Positions 10,906 to 17,786 of a stretch of DNA of 64,000 nucleotides are shown here, in pieces. The DNA comes from VRUE01 sp963718755 (GTDB lineage Bacteria; Actinomycetota; Thermoleophilia; Solirubrobacterales; 70-9): positions 1 through 64,000 of the forward strand of contig OY970376.1 of assembly GCA_963718755.1 (NCBI GenBank), read 5' to 3'. A model generated the notes under the pieces. It did no database searches. It saw nothing but the letters and a program-made list of their open reading frames with translations, and was not told the DNA's origin. The translations under genes were made by a program, and so were the position numbers. The first letter of the stretch is position 1, and the number at the start of each line of letters is the position of its first letter.

Positions 10906-12291
10906 TTAGCTCCATTCCCTGATGTCGACGAAATGGCCCTCGATCGCGGCGGCGGCCGCCATTTTCGGGCTGACCAAGTGGGTGCGCCCGCCCTTGCCCT
11001 GGCGGCCCTCGAAGTTGCGGTTCGAGGTCGAGGCGCAGCGCTCGCCCTCGATCAGCGTGTCGGGGTTCATCCCCAGGCACATCGAGCAACCGGCCTCGCG
11101 CCACTCGAAGCCGGCGGCGCGGAAGACGTCGTGCAGGCCCTCCTCTTCGGCGGCGAGCTTGACCTGGTGGGAGCCGGGGACGACCATGGCGCGGACCGAG
11201 CCGGCGACCTTGCGGCCGTCGACGATGGCTGCGGCCTCGCGCAGATCCTCGACCCGTGAGTTGGTGCAGGAGCCGATGAAGACGCGTTCGGGCGCGACCT
11301 CGGTCATCGGCGTGCCCGGCTCGAGCCCCATGTAGGTCAGTGCCCGTTCGGCCGACTCGCGATCGGCGGGTGAGTCCATCGCGGCCGGGTCGGGGACCGA
11401 ATCGGTTACCTCGACGACCATCCCGGGCGTCGTGCCCCAGGTGACCATCGGCGAGATGCCGGCGGCGTCGATCTCGACCTCGCTGTCGAACTTGGCGCCG
11501 GCGTCCGTCGGCAGCCCTTGCCAGCGCTCGACCGCGGCGTCGAAGTCCGCAGGGGCGGCGGCGCGCCCCTTTACCCACTCGAAGGTGGTCTCATCAGGTG
11601 CGATCATCCCCGCCCTGCCGCCGGCCTCGATCGTCATGTTGCAGATCGTCATCCGCCCCGACATCGAGAGCGACTCGATCGCCGGGCCCGCGTACTCGAC
11701 CGCGTGCCCGACCATGCCGCCGGTACCGAGCCTGCCGATCGTCGCCAGGATCAGGTCCTTCGGCGTTACGCCAGGACCAAGCTCTCCGGTGTACATGATG
11801 CGCATCGTCTTCGGTCGCTTCTGAACCAGGCACTGAGTGGCCAGAACGTGCTCGACCTCGGAGGTGCCGATGCCGAAGGCAAGCGCGCCGAAGGCGCCGT
11901 GGGTCGAGGTGTGGCTGTCGCCGCAGACGATCGTCATGCCCGGCTGGGTGACGCCCAGCTCCGGGCCGATCACATGGACGATTCCCTGCCGCTCGGAGCC
12001 GAGCGAGTAAATCGGAATGCCGAACTCCTCGCAGTTGCGCTCGAGGGTTTCGACCTGTACGCGGGAGAGCTGGTCGGCGATCAGCCGCGCCGCCTTGGTG
12101 CCGTCGGTGGGCACGTTGTGGTCGGCGGTGGCCAGCGTCCGGTCGGGGCGCCGCACCGGCCTGTCGGCCAGACGCAAGCCGTCGAAGGCCTGCGGCGAGG
12201 TGACCTCGTGGACCAGGTGCAGGTCGATGTAGAGCAGGCCATCGGAGACCTCGTGGGCGCTCCAGATCTTGTCGAACATCGTTTGCGGCAT
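10906..12291 (-). CDS. leuC: 3-isopropylmalate dehydratase, large subunit
   Basis: Aconitase-superfamily subunit that binds the [4Fe-4S] cluster and interconverts 2- and 3-isopropylmalate (461 aa). Cluster cysteines are in GSCTNSR and CSMCLGMN near the C-terminus; TADHNVPTDG and CGDSHTSTHGAFGALAFGIG are intact. Its ATG shares a base with the stop of the upstream xre-cupin regulator gene (TGATG), so its translation is probably coupled to that regulator. leuD follows after 2 bp. Confidence 0.97.
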   Translation of the reverse strand: MPQTMFDKIWSAHEVSDGLLYIDLHLVHEVTSPQAFDGLRLADRPVRRPDRTLATADHNVPTDGTKAARLIADQLSRVQVETLERNCEEFGIPIYSLGSERQGIVHVIGPELGVTQPGMTIVCGDSHTSTHGAFGALAFGIGTSEVEHVLATQCLVQKRPKTMRIMYTGELGPGVTPKDLILATIGRLGTGGMVGHAVEYAGPAIESLSMSGRMTICNMTIEAGGRAGMIAPDETTFEWVKGRAAAPADFDAAVERWQGLPTDAGAKFDSEVEIDAAGISPMVTWGTTPGMVVEVTDSVPDPAAMDSPADRESAERALTYMGLEPGTPMTEVAPERVFIGSCTNSRVEDLREAAAIVDGRKVAGSVRAMVVPGSHQVKLAAEEEGLHDVFRAAGFEWREAGCSMCLGMNPDTLIEGERCASTSNRNFEGRQGKGGRTHLVSPKMAAAAAIEGHFVDIREWS

Positions 12292-12893
12292 CAGGACCTC
12301 CTCAGCCCGGCGGCGATCACGGCGAGGAAGCGGGTCGGCCCCTCGCCCTCGTTCTCGAAGTGGTGCGGCAGATCGGCGTCGAAGGTGACGCTGTCCCCGC
12401 TCGAAAGGTCATGGCGGGCGCCTTCGACGAAGAGGGCCAGTGCGCCCTCCAGGACGACGGCGGTCTCACGGCTCCCCGGCTCGTGCATCGGCGGGTCACC
12501 CGGCCCCCCGGTCGTTGCGCCGGGCGCCAGCGTGTGCAGGGAGACGTCGGCGCGCTGCCCGGGCAACGGCGGCGTCAGCTCCTCGAAGCGATGGCCGCCG
12601 CGCTCGTAGCGCCGCCGCTGCCCGGAGCGGCTGATCGCGACATGCTCACCCTCATCGAGGCGCAGCAGCTGCGAGAGGGTTAGCTCCAGCCCCGCGGCGA
12701 TCTTCTCCGCGACGGCCAGCGTGGGACTGGTCTCCCCGCGCTCAACCTGGGACAGCATCGGCGCGCTGACCCCGCTGCGCTCGGCCAAGTCGCGCAACGA
12801 GAATCCCATCGCCTCGCGCAAGGCGCGGATGCGGCCGCCCACTGCCGCGGGTGACGCATTCTCGGTCTGCGATCGGACTACTACGGGTGCCAT
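12291..12893 (-). CDS. XRE-family regulator with C-terminal cupin domain
   Basis: DNA-binding protein, 200 aa. Residues about 20-75 form an HTH_3 domain (GGRIRALREAMGFSLRDLAE, then GVSAPMLSQVERGETSPTL). Residues about 110-197 form a cupin (PPMHEPGSRETAVVLEGALALF, then SGDSVTFDADLPHHFEN), the usual ligand-sensing half of this family. The stop is fused to the leuC start (TGATG) and leuC-leuD follow, so it probably tunes the leuCDB genes, with a pathway metabolite as a plausible ligand. Both points are inference from position. A TAACAT hexamer and an imperfect palindrome lie just upstream. Confidence 0.87.
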   Translation of the reverse strand: MAPVVVRSQTENASPAAVGGRIRALREAMGFSLRDLAERSGVSAPMLSQVERGETSPTLAVAEKIAAGLELTLSQLLRLDEGEHVAISRSGQRRRYERGGHRFEELTPPLPGQRADVSLHTLAPGATTGGPGDPPMHEPGSRETAVVLEGALALFVEGARHDLSSGDSVTFDADLPHHFENEGEGPTRFLAVIAAGLRRS

Positions 12894-12900
12894 TACGCTC

Positions 12901-12916
12901 GTATGTTATCACGTAC
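12901..12916 (-). promoter_or_regulatory. promoter and possible autoregulatory operator of the xre-leuCD genes
   Basis: On the minus strand a TAACAT hexamer (12903-12908) sits 9 nt before the ATG. It lies inside an imperfect palindrome (GTATG and CGTAC arms around 6 nt). The AT-rich patch stands out against its GC-rich flanks. The XRE regulator encoded just downstream is the obvious candidate ligand; not shown. Confidence 0.3.
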
Positions 12917-13006
12917 ACCCTCGGAGAGGGGGTGCCGCGGCATGCACCGATGCTGGCGCTTGCGGACGCGCCGATGGCGCACTGAATGTGAATTCTGCGT
13001 ATCGGC

Positions 13007-14605
13007 TTAGGGGCCTGGAGTGCGTTCCACGGCAGCCTCGGCGGTTGCCGCCTCGGCCTCGCGGATCGCGGCTCCCTCCAGGGCGTTGGAGAGCGCTCGC
13101 ACATAGGCCCGCGCCGATGCCTCGAGGATGTCGGTGGCGACCCCCTGGCCGGTCGCCAGGCGCCCCGCGGCGCGCAACATCACGCTGACTTCGCCGAGCG
13201 CGTCCTCTCCGCCCGTCACCGCCGCCACCGTGTACTGACGCAGGTCGCACTCGGTGTCGGTGGCCTTCTGGATCGCGTGGAAGATCGCATCGACCGGTCC
13301 GTCGCCGCTGGACTCGCCGACCGACTCCTCGCCCGAGGGCAGGGTGACCGCGACCCGAGCCAACGGCTCGCGTCGCGAACCGGCCTCGACCTCGAACCAG
13401 GCCAGCTCGTGGGCGTCGGCGCGCTCGCGCATCTCGTCGGAGACGAGCGCCTCCAGATCCAGCGCGGTGACCTGCTTCTTGCGGTCGGCGACCTCCTTGA
13501 AGCGCTTGAAGGCTGCGTTCAGGGCGTTGCCCTCGATCTTGAAGCCGAGCTGCTCCAGGGCGTCGCGCAGTGCGTGACGGCCGGAATGCTTGCCCAGCAC
13601 GATCGAGTTCGACTCCAGGCCGACTTCGGTCGCGTCCATGATCTCGTAGGTGGTGCGCTCCTTCAGCACCCCGTCCTGGTGAATGCCGGACTCGTGGGCG
13701 AAGGCGTTGCGGCCCACCACCGCCTTGTTGGGCTGGATCGCGTAGCCGGTCAGGCGCGAGACCATGCGGCTGGTTCGCGCCAGCTCGCGGCTGTTGAGGC
13801 CGGTCGTGAGGCCGTGCACGTCCTCCCTCGTCTTGACCAGCATCACGATCTCCTCCAGCGAGCAGTTCCCCGCTCGCTCGCCGATCCCGTTGACCGCGCA
13901 CTCGACCTGCCGGGCGCCGGCCAGCACACCCGCGTAGGAGTTGGCAACGGCCAGACCCAGGTCGTCATGGCAATGAACGGAGGTCTCCACATCCCGGAGA
14001 CCTGGCACCAACTCGTAGAGGCGGCGGAAGTACTCGGCGTACTCCTCGGGAGTGGTGTAGCCCACCGTGTCGGGGATGTTGATTACGCTCGCCCCCTCCT
14101 CGACAGCTATTGCGCAGACCTCGGCGGTGAACTCGATGTCGGCGCGGGTCGCGTCCATCGGTGAGAACTCGACGTCGTCACAGTAGGAACGGGCCAGGGC
14201 AACCGCCGCCTTCGCCTGCCCCTTGACGTCCTCACGATCGGTCTGCAGCTGGTGCTCGATGTGGATGTCGGAGGTCGAGATAAAGGTATGGATGCGGGGG
14301 CGGCCGGCATCGCGAATTGCCCCCCAGGCGGCGTCGATGTCCGCTTTGTGAGTGCGGGCGAGCCCGCAAATGGTCGGCCCCTCAACCTTGCGCGAGATCG
14401 CCTCGACCGCCTCGAAGTCGCCCGGCGAGGTGATCGGGAAGCCGGCCTCGATCACGTCGACGCCGAGCCGTGCCAGCTGCTGGGCGATCTCGACCTTCTC
14501 GGCCGTGTTCAGCGAAATGCCGGGTGACTGCTCACCGTCACGCAGGGTGGTGTCGAATATGTGGACGCGGTTCGCGTCGGATGCGGTACCAGCGGCGCTG
14601 CTCAT
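13007..14605 (-). CDS. leuA: 2-isopropylmalate synthase
   Basis: First committed step of leucine synthesis: acetyl-CoA plus 2-ketoisovalerate (532 aa). It shows FDTTLRDGEQSPGISL, the metal-binding SVHCHDDLGLAVAN, NGIGERAGNCSLEE and GRNAFAHESGIHQDG. The C-terminal LeuA allosteric domain (from about 400) is the site of leucine feedback in the family. The ATG at 14605 is preceded by the strong Shine-Dalgarno GGAGAAGGAGG. That element is exactly complementary to Leu codons in the upstream leader ORF (see the leader entry), so translation is probably attenuated by leucine supply. The gene ends 113 bp before the xre-leuC unit. Confidence 0.97.
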   Translation of the reverse strand: MSSAAGTASDANRVHIFDTTLRDGEQSPGISLNTAEKVEIAQQLARLGVDVIEAGFPITSPGDFEAVEAISRKVEGPTICGLARTHKADIDAAWGAIRDAGRPRIHTFISTSDIHIEHQLQTDREDVKGQAKAAVALARSYCDDVEFSPMDATRADIEFTAEVCAIAVEEGASVINIPDTVGYTTPEEYAEYFRRLYELVPGLRDVETSVHCHDDLGLAVANSYAGVLAGARQVECAVNGIGERAGNCSLEEIVMLVKTREDVHGLTTGLNSRELARTSRMVSRLTGYAIQPNKAVVGRNAFAHESGIHQDGVLKERTTYEIMDATEVGLESNSIVLGKHSGRHALRDALEQLGFKIEGNALNAAFKRFKEVADRKKQVTALDLEALVSDEMRERADAHELAWFEVEAGSRREPLARVAVTLPSGEESVGESSGDGPVDAIFHAIQKATDTECDLRQYTVAAVTGGEDALGEVSVMLRAAGRLATGQGVATDILEASARAYVRALSNALEGAAIREAEAATAEAAVERTPGP

Positions 14606-14731
14606 GCGACTGCCTCCTTCTCCAGTTCTTCCGAATGACCTTGTCTCTCGCGGCTCACGCGCCGCCCAGCGCTATTCCCCCCGAAGGGGGAGGAGAAGGA
14701 GTAGCGACAGGGTGTCGAGCCGGTCCGTCAT
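14606..14731 (-). promoter_or_regulatory. leuA leader: translational attenuator with anti-Shine-Dalgarno Leu codons
   Basis: The leader ORF 14672-14731 contains CTCCTTCTCC (14692-14701), which is Leu codons 11-13 plus one base. This is the exact reverse complement of GGAGAAGGAG (14614-14623), the leuA Shine-Dalgarno. Competing hairpins are visible: CGACA/TGTCG inside the leader (codons 5-9), CCCCC/GGGGG over its end, and GCGGC/GCCGC after its stop. No U-tract follows any of them. Inferred mechanism: when charged tRNA-Leu is scarce a ribosome stalls on the CTA-CTC-CTT-CTC-CTC run and masks the anti-SD, freeing the leuA SD. With ample leucine the run pairs with the SD and shuts leuA off. The pairing is seen; the mechanism is inferred. 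Confidence 0.65.
14672..14731 (-). CDS. leuL: leucine leader peptide of leuA
   Basis: Nineteen-codon ORF with sequence MTDRLDTLSLLLLLPLRGE: 8 of 19 residues are leucine, including five in a row (CTA CTC CTT CTC CTC). It ends 66 nt before the leuA ATG on the same strand, the classic place for an amino acid leader peptide. A TTGCGA/TAAGCT promoter would start transcription almost at its ATG. The product itself likely has no function; its translation is the sensor. Confidence 0.75.
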   Translation of the reverse strand: MTDRLDTLSLLLLLPLRGE

Positions 14732-14740
14732 TCGCGTTTC

Positions 14741-14768
14741 AGCTTAGCGTAGGCTGCGCCGATCGCAA
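14741..14768 (-). promoter_or_regulatory. promoter of the leuL-leuA transcript
   Basis: Minus-strand -35-like TTGCGA (14763-14768), a 16-bp spacer, and -10-like TAAGCT (14741-14746), which ends 9 nt before the leader ATG. It is interleaved with the divergent MFS promoter on the other strand. Confidence 0.45.
14750..14755 (+). promoter_or_regulatory. -10-like hexamer for the MFS exporter gene
   Basis: TAGGCT on the plus strand, followed by exactly 6 nt and then ATC at 14762. This is the same TAGGCT-N6-start layout as menC, menD and the quinone oxidoreductase gene, and supports translation from the ATC. Confidence 0.4.
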
Positions 14769-14803
14769 GGCTCGACCGCACCACCGTCCTGGCGCTTTTT
14801 GCG

Positions 14804-16144
14804 ATGAGCATGAGTGTGCTCGTGATCGCCAATGACTTCTCGGCGGTCAACGTCGCGATCCCAACGATGGAGGAGGACTTCTCCACCGGGGTCAACACCA
14901 TCCAGTGGGTCGTCAATGCCTACGCGCTCACCTTCGGCGTGATGATCGTCACCGGTGGCCGCCTCGCCGACATGTTCGGGCGCCGCCGAGCCTTCTTCCT
15001 CGGCACCGCGATCTTCGCCTCGATGTCGGCGCTGGGCGGCGCCGCGCAGTCGGAGGCCTGGTTGATCGCCACCCGGGTGCTGATGGGGATCGGCGGGGCG
15101 CTGATGTGGCCCGCGATCCTCGGCATGACCTTTGCCCTGCTGCCCGCCGAGAAGGCCGGGCTTGCCGGCGGCATCATCCTCGGCGCCGCTGGGCTCGGCA
15201 ACGCGATCGGCCCGCTGATCGGCGGCGTCCTCACCGACGCCCTGAGCTGGCGCTGGATCTTCTTCCTCAACGTGCCGATCGCGGCCTTTGCGGTGCTGGT
15301 CACCTACTACCTGGTCGACGTCAAGGAGCCGGAGGTCGAGAGGCAGCGAATCGACTACCCCGGCATCGCGGCGATCTCGGTCGGCCTGGTCTCGCTGCTG
15401 GTGGCGCTGGACCAGGTCGACGATTGGGGCTGGGGCGATCCCCGGGTGGTCGCGATGCTGGCGCTGGCCGCCGTTCTGATCGCTGCCTTCGTGCCGATCG
15501 AGCGCCGCGCCGGGATGAGCGCCCTGGTGCCGCGGGCGGTGATGCGCAACGAGAGCTTCCGCGCCTCCTGCGTGGCGATCACGCTGATGTCGGCAACCTT
15601 CTTTGCGGCGTTGCTCTACCTGCCCCAGTTCATGCAGAAGCACCTTGGCTACTCGCCGCTGGAGGCCGGGGTCGGGGTGCTGCCCTTCCTTGGCACCTTT
15701 GCCCTCGTCTCCTTCATCGCCGGTCCGCTCTACAACCGGGTTGGGCCGAAGCCGCTGGCGGTTGTCGGCGCCGCCTGCATCACGATTGCGCCGTTTGCCT
15801 TCTCACAGGTAAGTGAGGGCTCCGGCTACAGCTCTCTCGTCGCCGGCATGCTGATCCTCGGCATCGGCATCGGCAGCTTCTACCCGACCGCGACCACCGC
15901 CGGCGTCACTTCGGTCGACGAATCCCAGAGCAGCCTCGCCGGCGGCATCCTCTACATGTGCCAGATCGCCGGTGGCGCGATCGGCCTCGGCCTGACCACC
16001 ACCGTCTTCTCGGCCCAGGATTCGTTCGTCGACGGCATCCAGGCTGCCTTCCGACTCGACGCGGGGCTTTCCTTGCTGGGCTTCCTGGTCGCCCTCTTCT
16101 TCGTCGGCGGACGCATGCTCGGCCGCCGGGCACAGAAGGCCTAG
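14804..16144 (+). CDS. MFS transporter, DHA2 (EmrB/QacA) drug:H+ antiporter family; true start probably ATC at 14762
   Basis: Integral membrane exporter, 446 aa from the first ATG, with about 13-14 hydrophobic helices. It shows the DHA2 hallmarks NDFSAVNVAIPTM in helix 1, GGRLADMFGRRRAF in loop 2-3 and GPLIGGVLTD in helix 5. The first ATG cuts helix 1 short. In frame upstream, back to a TAG at 14750, the codons read LDRTTVLALFAMSMSVLVIAN, a full helix with a basic head, but contain no ATG, GTG or TTG. ATC at 14762 would give MARLDRTTV and is correctly placed after a TAGGCT hexamer. Substrate unknown. It converges with the RTX-like gene with 4 bp overlap. Confidence 0.88.
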   Translation: MSMSVLVIANDFSAVNVAIPTMEEDFSTGVNTIQWVVNAYALTFGVMIVTGGRLADMFGRRRAFFLGTAIFASMSALGGAAQSEAWLIATRVLMGIGGALMWPAILGMTFALLPAEKAGLAGGIILGAAGLGNAIGPLIGGVLTDALSWRWIFFLNVPIAAFAVLVTYYLVDVKEPEVERQRIDYPGIAAISVGLVSLLVALDQVDDWGWGDPRVVAMLALAAVLIAAFVPIERRAGMSALVPRAVMRNESFRASCVAITLMSATFFAALLYLPQFMQKHLGYSPLEAGVGVLPFLGTFALVSFIAGPLYNRVGPKPLAVVGAACITIAPFAFSQVSEGSGYSSLVAGMLILGIGIGSFYPTATTAGVTSVDESQSSLAGGILYMCQIAGGAIGLGLTTTVFSAQDSFVDGIQAAFRLDAGLSLLGFLVALFFVGGRMLGRRAQKA

Positions 16145-16695
16145 GGCTGGCGGATCACGTTTTTACCCGCCCCGGCCACCAGCCGGTCTTTGCCGACCCC
16201 ACCATGCAGAATGTCGGCGCCTGGACCACCGACCAGGACGTCCACCCCCGGTCCTCCATAGAGCAGGTCATCGCCACGCCAGCCGACGAGGCGGTCGTCG
16301 CCATTGCCGCCGATGAGCTTGTCCGGGCCGCCGCCGCCGACCAGGAGATCGTCACCCGCGGCACCGCGCATCGTCACCGGCGCCGTCACGTCCTTGGCCA
16401 CGCTGACCTCGTCATCCCCGCCGCCGGCGTTGACTTCGAAGCCGGCAATCGCGGGTGCGTCGCAGAGCAGCTCGTTGGGGTTGTCTTCGGGGTGCGAGCA
16501 GACGGTGCCGCCGACGTCTAACTGAACTACCGAGTCGATGACGTACAGGCGCCCGTCGGAGCTGAGCCAGACCTTGATCACGTTGTCTTCCTGGCCGCCG
16601 GCCAGCAGCACGGTGTAGGTCTTCGTCTCGGCAAGGGCCGTGCCAGGCACCAGCAGGGCCAGAAGGGCGAACGAGATGAGTAGGAGCTTCTTCAT
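16141..16695 (-). CDS. secreted RTX-like calcium-binding repeat protein
   Basis: 184 aa from the ATG at 16695 (a TTG two codons upstream is an alternative). The N-terminus MKKLLLISFALLALLVPGTALA is a clear signal peptide. A middle domain of about 70 residues has two cysteines. From about residue 108 to 172 there is a run of glycine/aspartate nonapeptides of the GGxGxDxLxGG type (GAAGDDLLVGGGGPDKLIGG, then GNGDDRLVGWRGDDLLYGG), which form calcium-binding beta-rolls in RTX proteins. It is much shorter than RTX toxins and has no catalytic domain, so it is likely a small extracellular Ca2+-binding protein of unknown role. No type I secretion genes adjoin it; the signal peptide implies Sec export. 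Confidence 0.8.
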   Translation of the reverse strand: MKKLLLISFALLALLVPGTALAETKTYTVLLAGGQEDNVIKVWLSSDGRLYVIDSVVQLDVGGTVCSHPEDNPNELLCDAPAIAGFEVNAGGGDDEVSVAKDVTAPVTMRGAAGDDLLVGGGGPDKLIGGNGDDRLVGWRGDDLLYGGPGVDVLVGGPGADILHGGVGKDRLVAGAGKNVIRQP

Positions 16696-16732
16696 CAGCA
16701 AGGCGTCCCCGCCACCGACCGGGTCGGAGCGT

Positions 16733-17767
16733 CTATGAAGGGAACAGCACGACCTTCCCTACGTTGCGGCGTTCGGCGATGAATTTATGCGCGTCGCCGG
16801 CACGATCGAAGGGGAACGCCTCGGCGACGACGGGCTGCAGGCGGCCGGCTTCGAGGTCGGCCATCAGCGGCTCGACCACGCGGTCGAGGTTGCCCTCGGT
16901 GTCCCACCACTTGAGCATGTTGAGCCCGAAGACGCCTTTGTTCTCGTTCATGATCAGCAGGCTCTTCCACCACGGCATCGTCGCCCTGGGCATCGCAGCG
17001 AGGCTCTTCAGGGTCAGCGGGATGTTGCGCTTCCCTTCCTTGGAATTCTCGGAGAGCCCGTACATGACCAGCCGCCCGCCGGGTCGGAGCAGGCGGTAGT
17101 CCTTGCGGAATGAGGTCGGGCCGAGCGCGTCGATGATCAGGTCCACCCCCTCCCCGCCGGTGATCCGCATCGTCTCAGCCTCGAAGTCTTCAGAGCGGTA
17201 GTCGATCGCATGCGCAACGCCCTGCGCCCTAATCGCCTCGTGCTTGAAAGGGGAGGCGGTGCCGAAGATCTCAGCCCCTGCGTTGCGGGCGATCTGCGTC
17301 GCCGAGATGCCAACGCCACCCCCTGCCGCGTGGATCAGGACCCGATCGCCCTCTCTCAGGCTGCCCATCATGATCAAAGCCGCGTAGGCGGTGCCGTAGT
17401 TGACCGGGAAGGCAGCACCCTGCTCGAAGCTGAGCTCGTCGGGCAGCGGCAGTGCCTGGTCGGCGGGAACCGTGATCAGCTCGGCCTGGCCGCCGAAGCG
17501 GGTGCCGGCGATGACGCGGTCGCCGACCTTGTGATCGGTGACCCCGCCGCCCAGTGACTCGATCTCACCGGCGACCTCGTAGCCGAGCACACAGGGGGGT
17601 TTGGGGGCATCGGGATAGAGGCCGACGCGAGCCATCGTGTCGGCGAAGTTGATCCCCGCCGCCTTGACCGCGATCCGCACCTCGCCTGGGCCCACTGAAG
17701 GGTCCGGACGCTCCTGCACTTGGAGCACGTCGTATCCCCCGGTCCCCGTCAACACCACAGCTTTCAT
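16733..17767 (-). CDS. quinone oxidoreductase-type (MDR family) NADPH-dependent reductase
   Basis: Medium-chain dehydrogenase/reductase, 344 aa, cytoplasmic. It has the MDR N-terminal domain (MKAVVLTGTGGYDVLQ, GYEVAGEIESLG) and a Rossmann nucleotide fold at about 140-170 (VLIHAAGGGVGISATQIARN). The structural and catalytic zinc cysteines of alcohol dehydrogenases are absent, as in zeta-crystallin/quinone reductases. The MPWWKSLLIMNENKGVFGLNM segment resembles VAT-1-like members. Substrate unknown. A TAGGCT hexamer 6 nt before its ATG suggests its own leaderless transcript; it lies just downstream of serA on the same strand. Confidence 0.87.
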   Translation of the reverse strand: MKAVVLTGTGGYDVLQVQERPDPSVGPGEVRIAVKAAGINFADTMARVGLYPDAPKPPCVLGYEVAGEIESLGGGVTDHKVGDRVIAGTRFGGQAELITVPADQALPLPDELSFEQGAAFPVNYGTAYAALIMMGSLREGDRVLIHAAGGGVGISATQIARNAGAEIFGTASPFKHEAIRAQGVAHAIDYRSEDFEAETMRITGGEGVDLIIDALGPTSFRKDYRLLRPGGRLVMYGLSENSKEGKRNIPLTLKSLAAMPRATMPWWKSLLIMNENKGVFGLNMLKWWDTEGNLDRVVEPLMADLEAGRLQPVVAEAFPFDRAGDAHKFIAERRNVGKVVLFPS

Positions 17768-17773
17768 GGATTG

Positions 17774-17779
17774 AGCCTA
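17774..17779 (-). promoter_or_regulatory. -10-like hexamer for the quinone oxidoreductase gene
   Basis: TAGGCT, 6 nt before the ATG at 17767; part of the window-wide leaderless pattern. Confidence 0.4.
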
Positions 17780-17786
17780 CTGTCCG

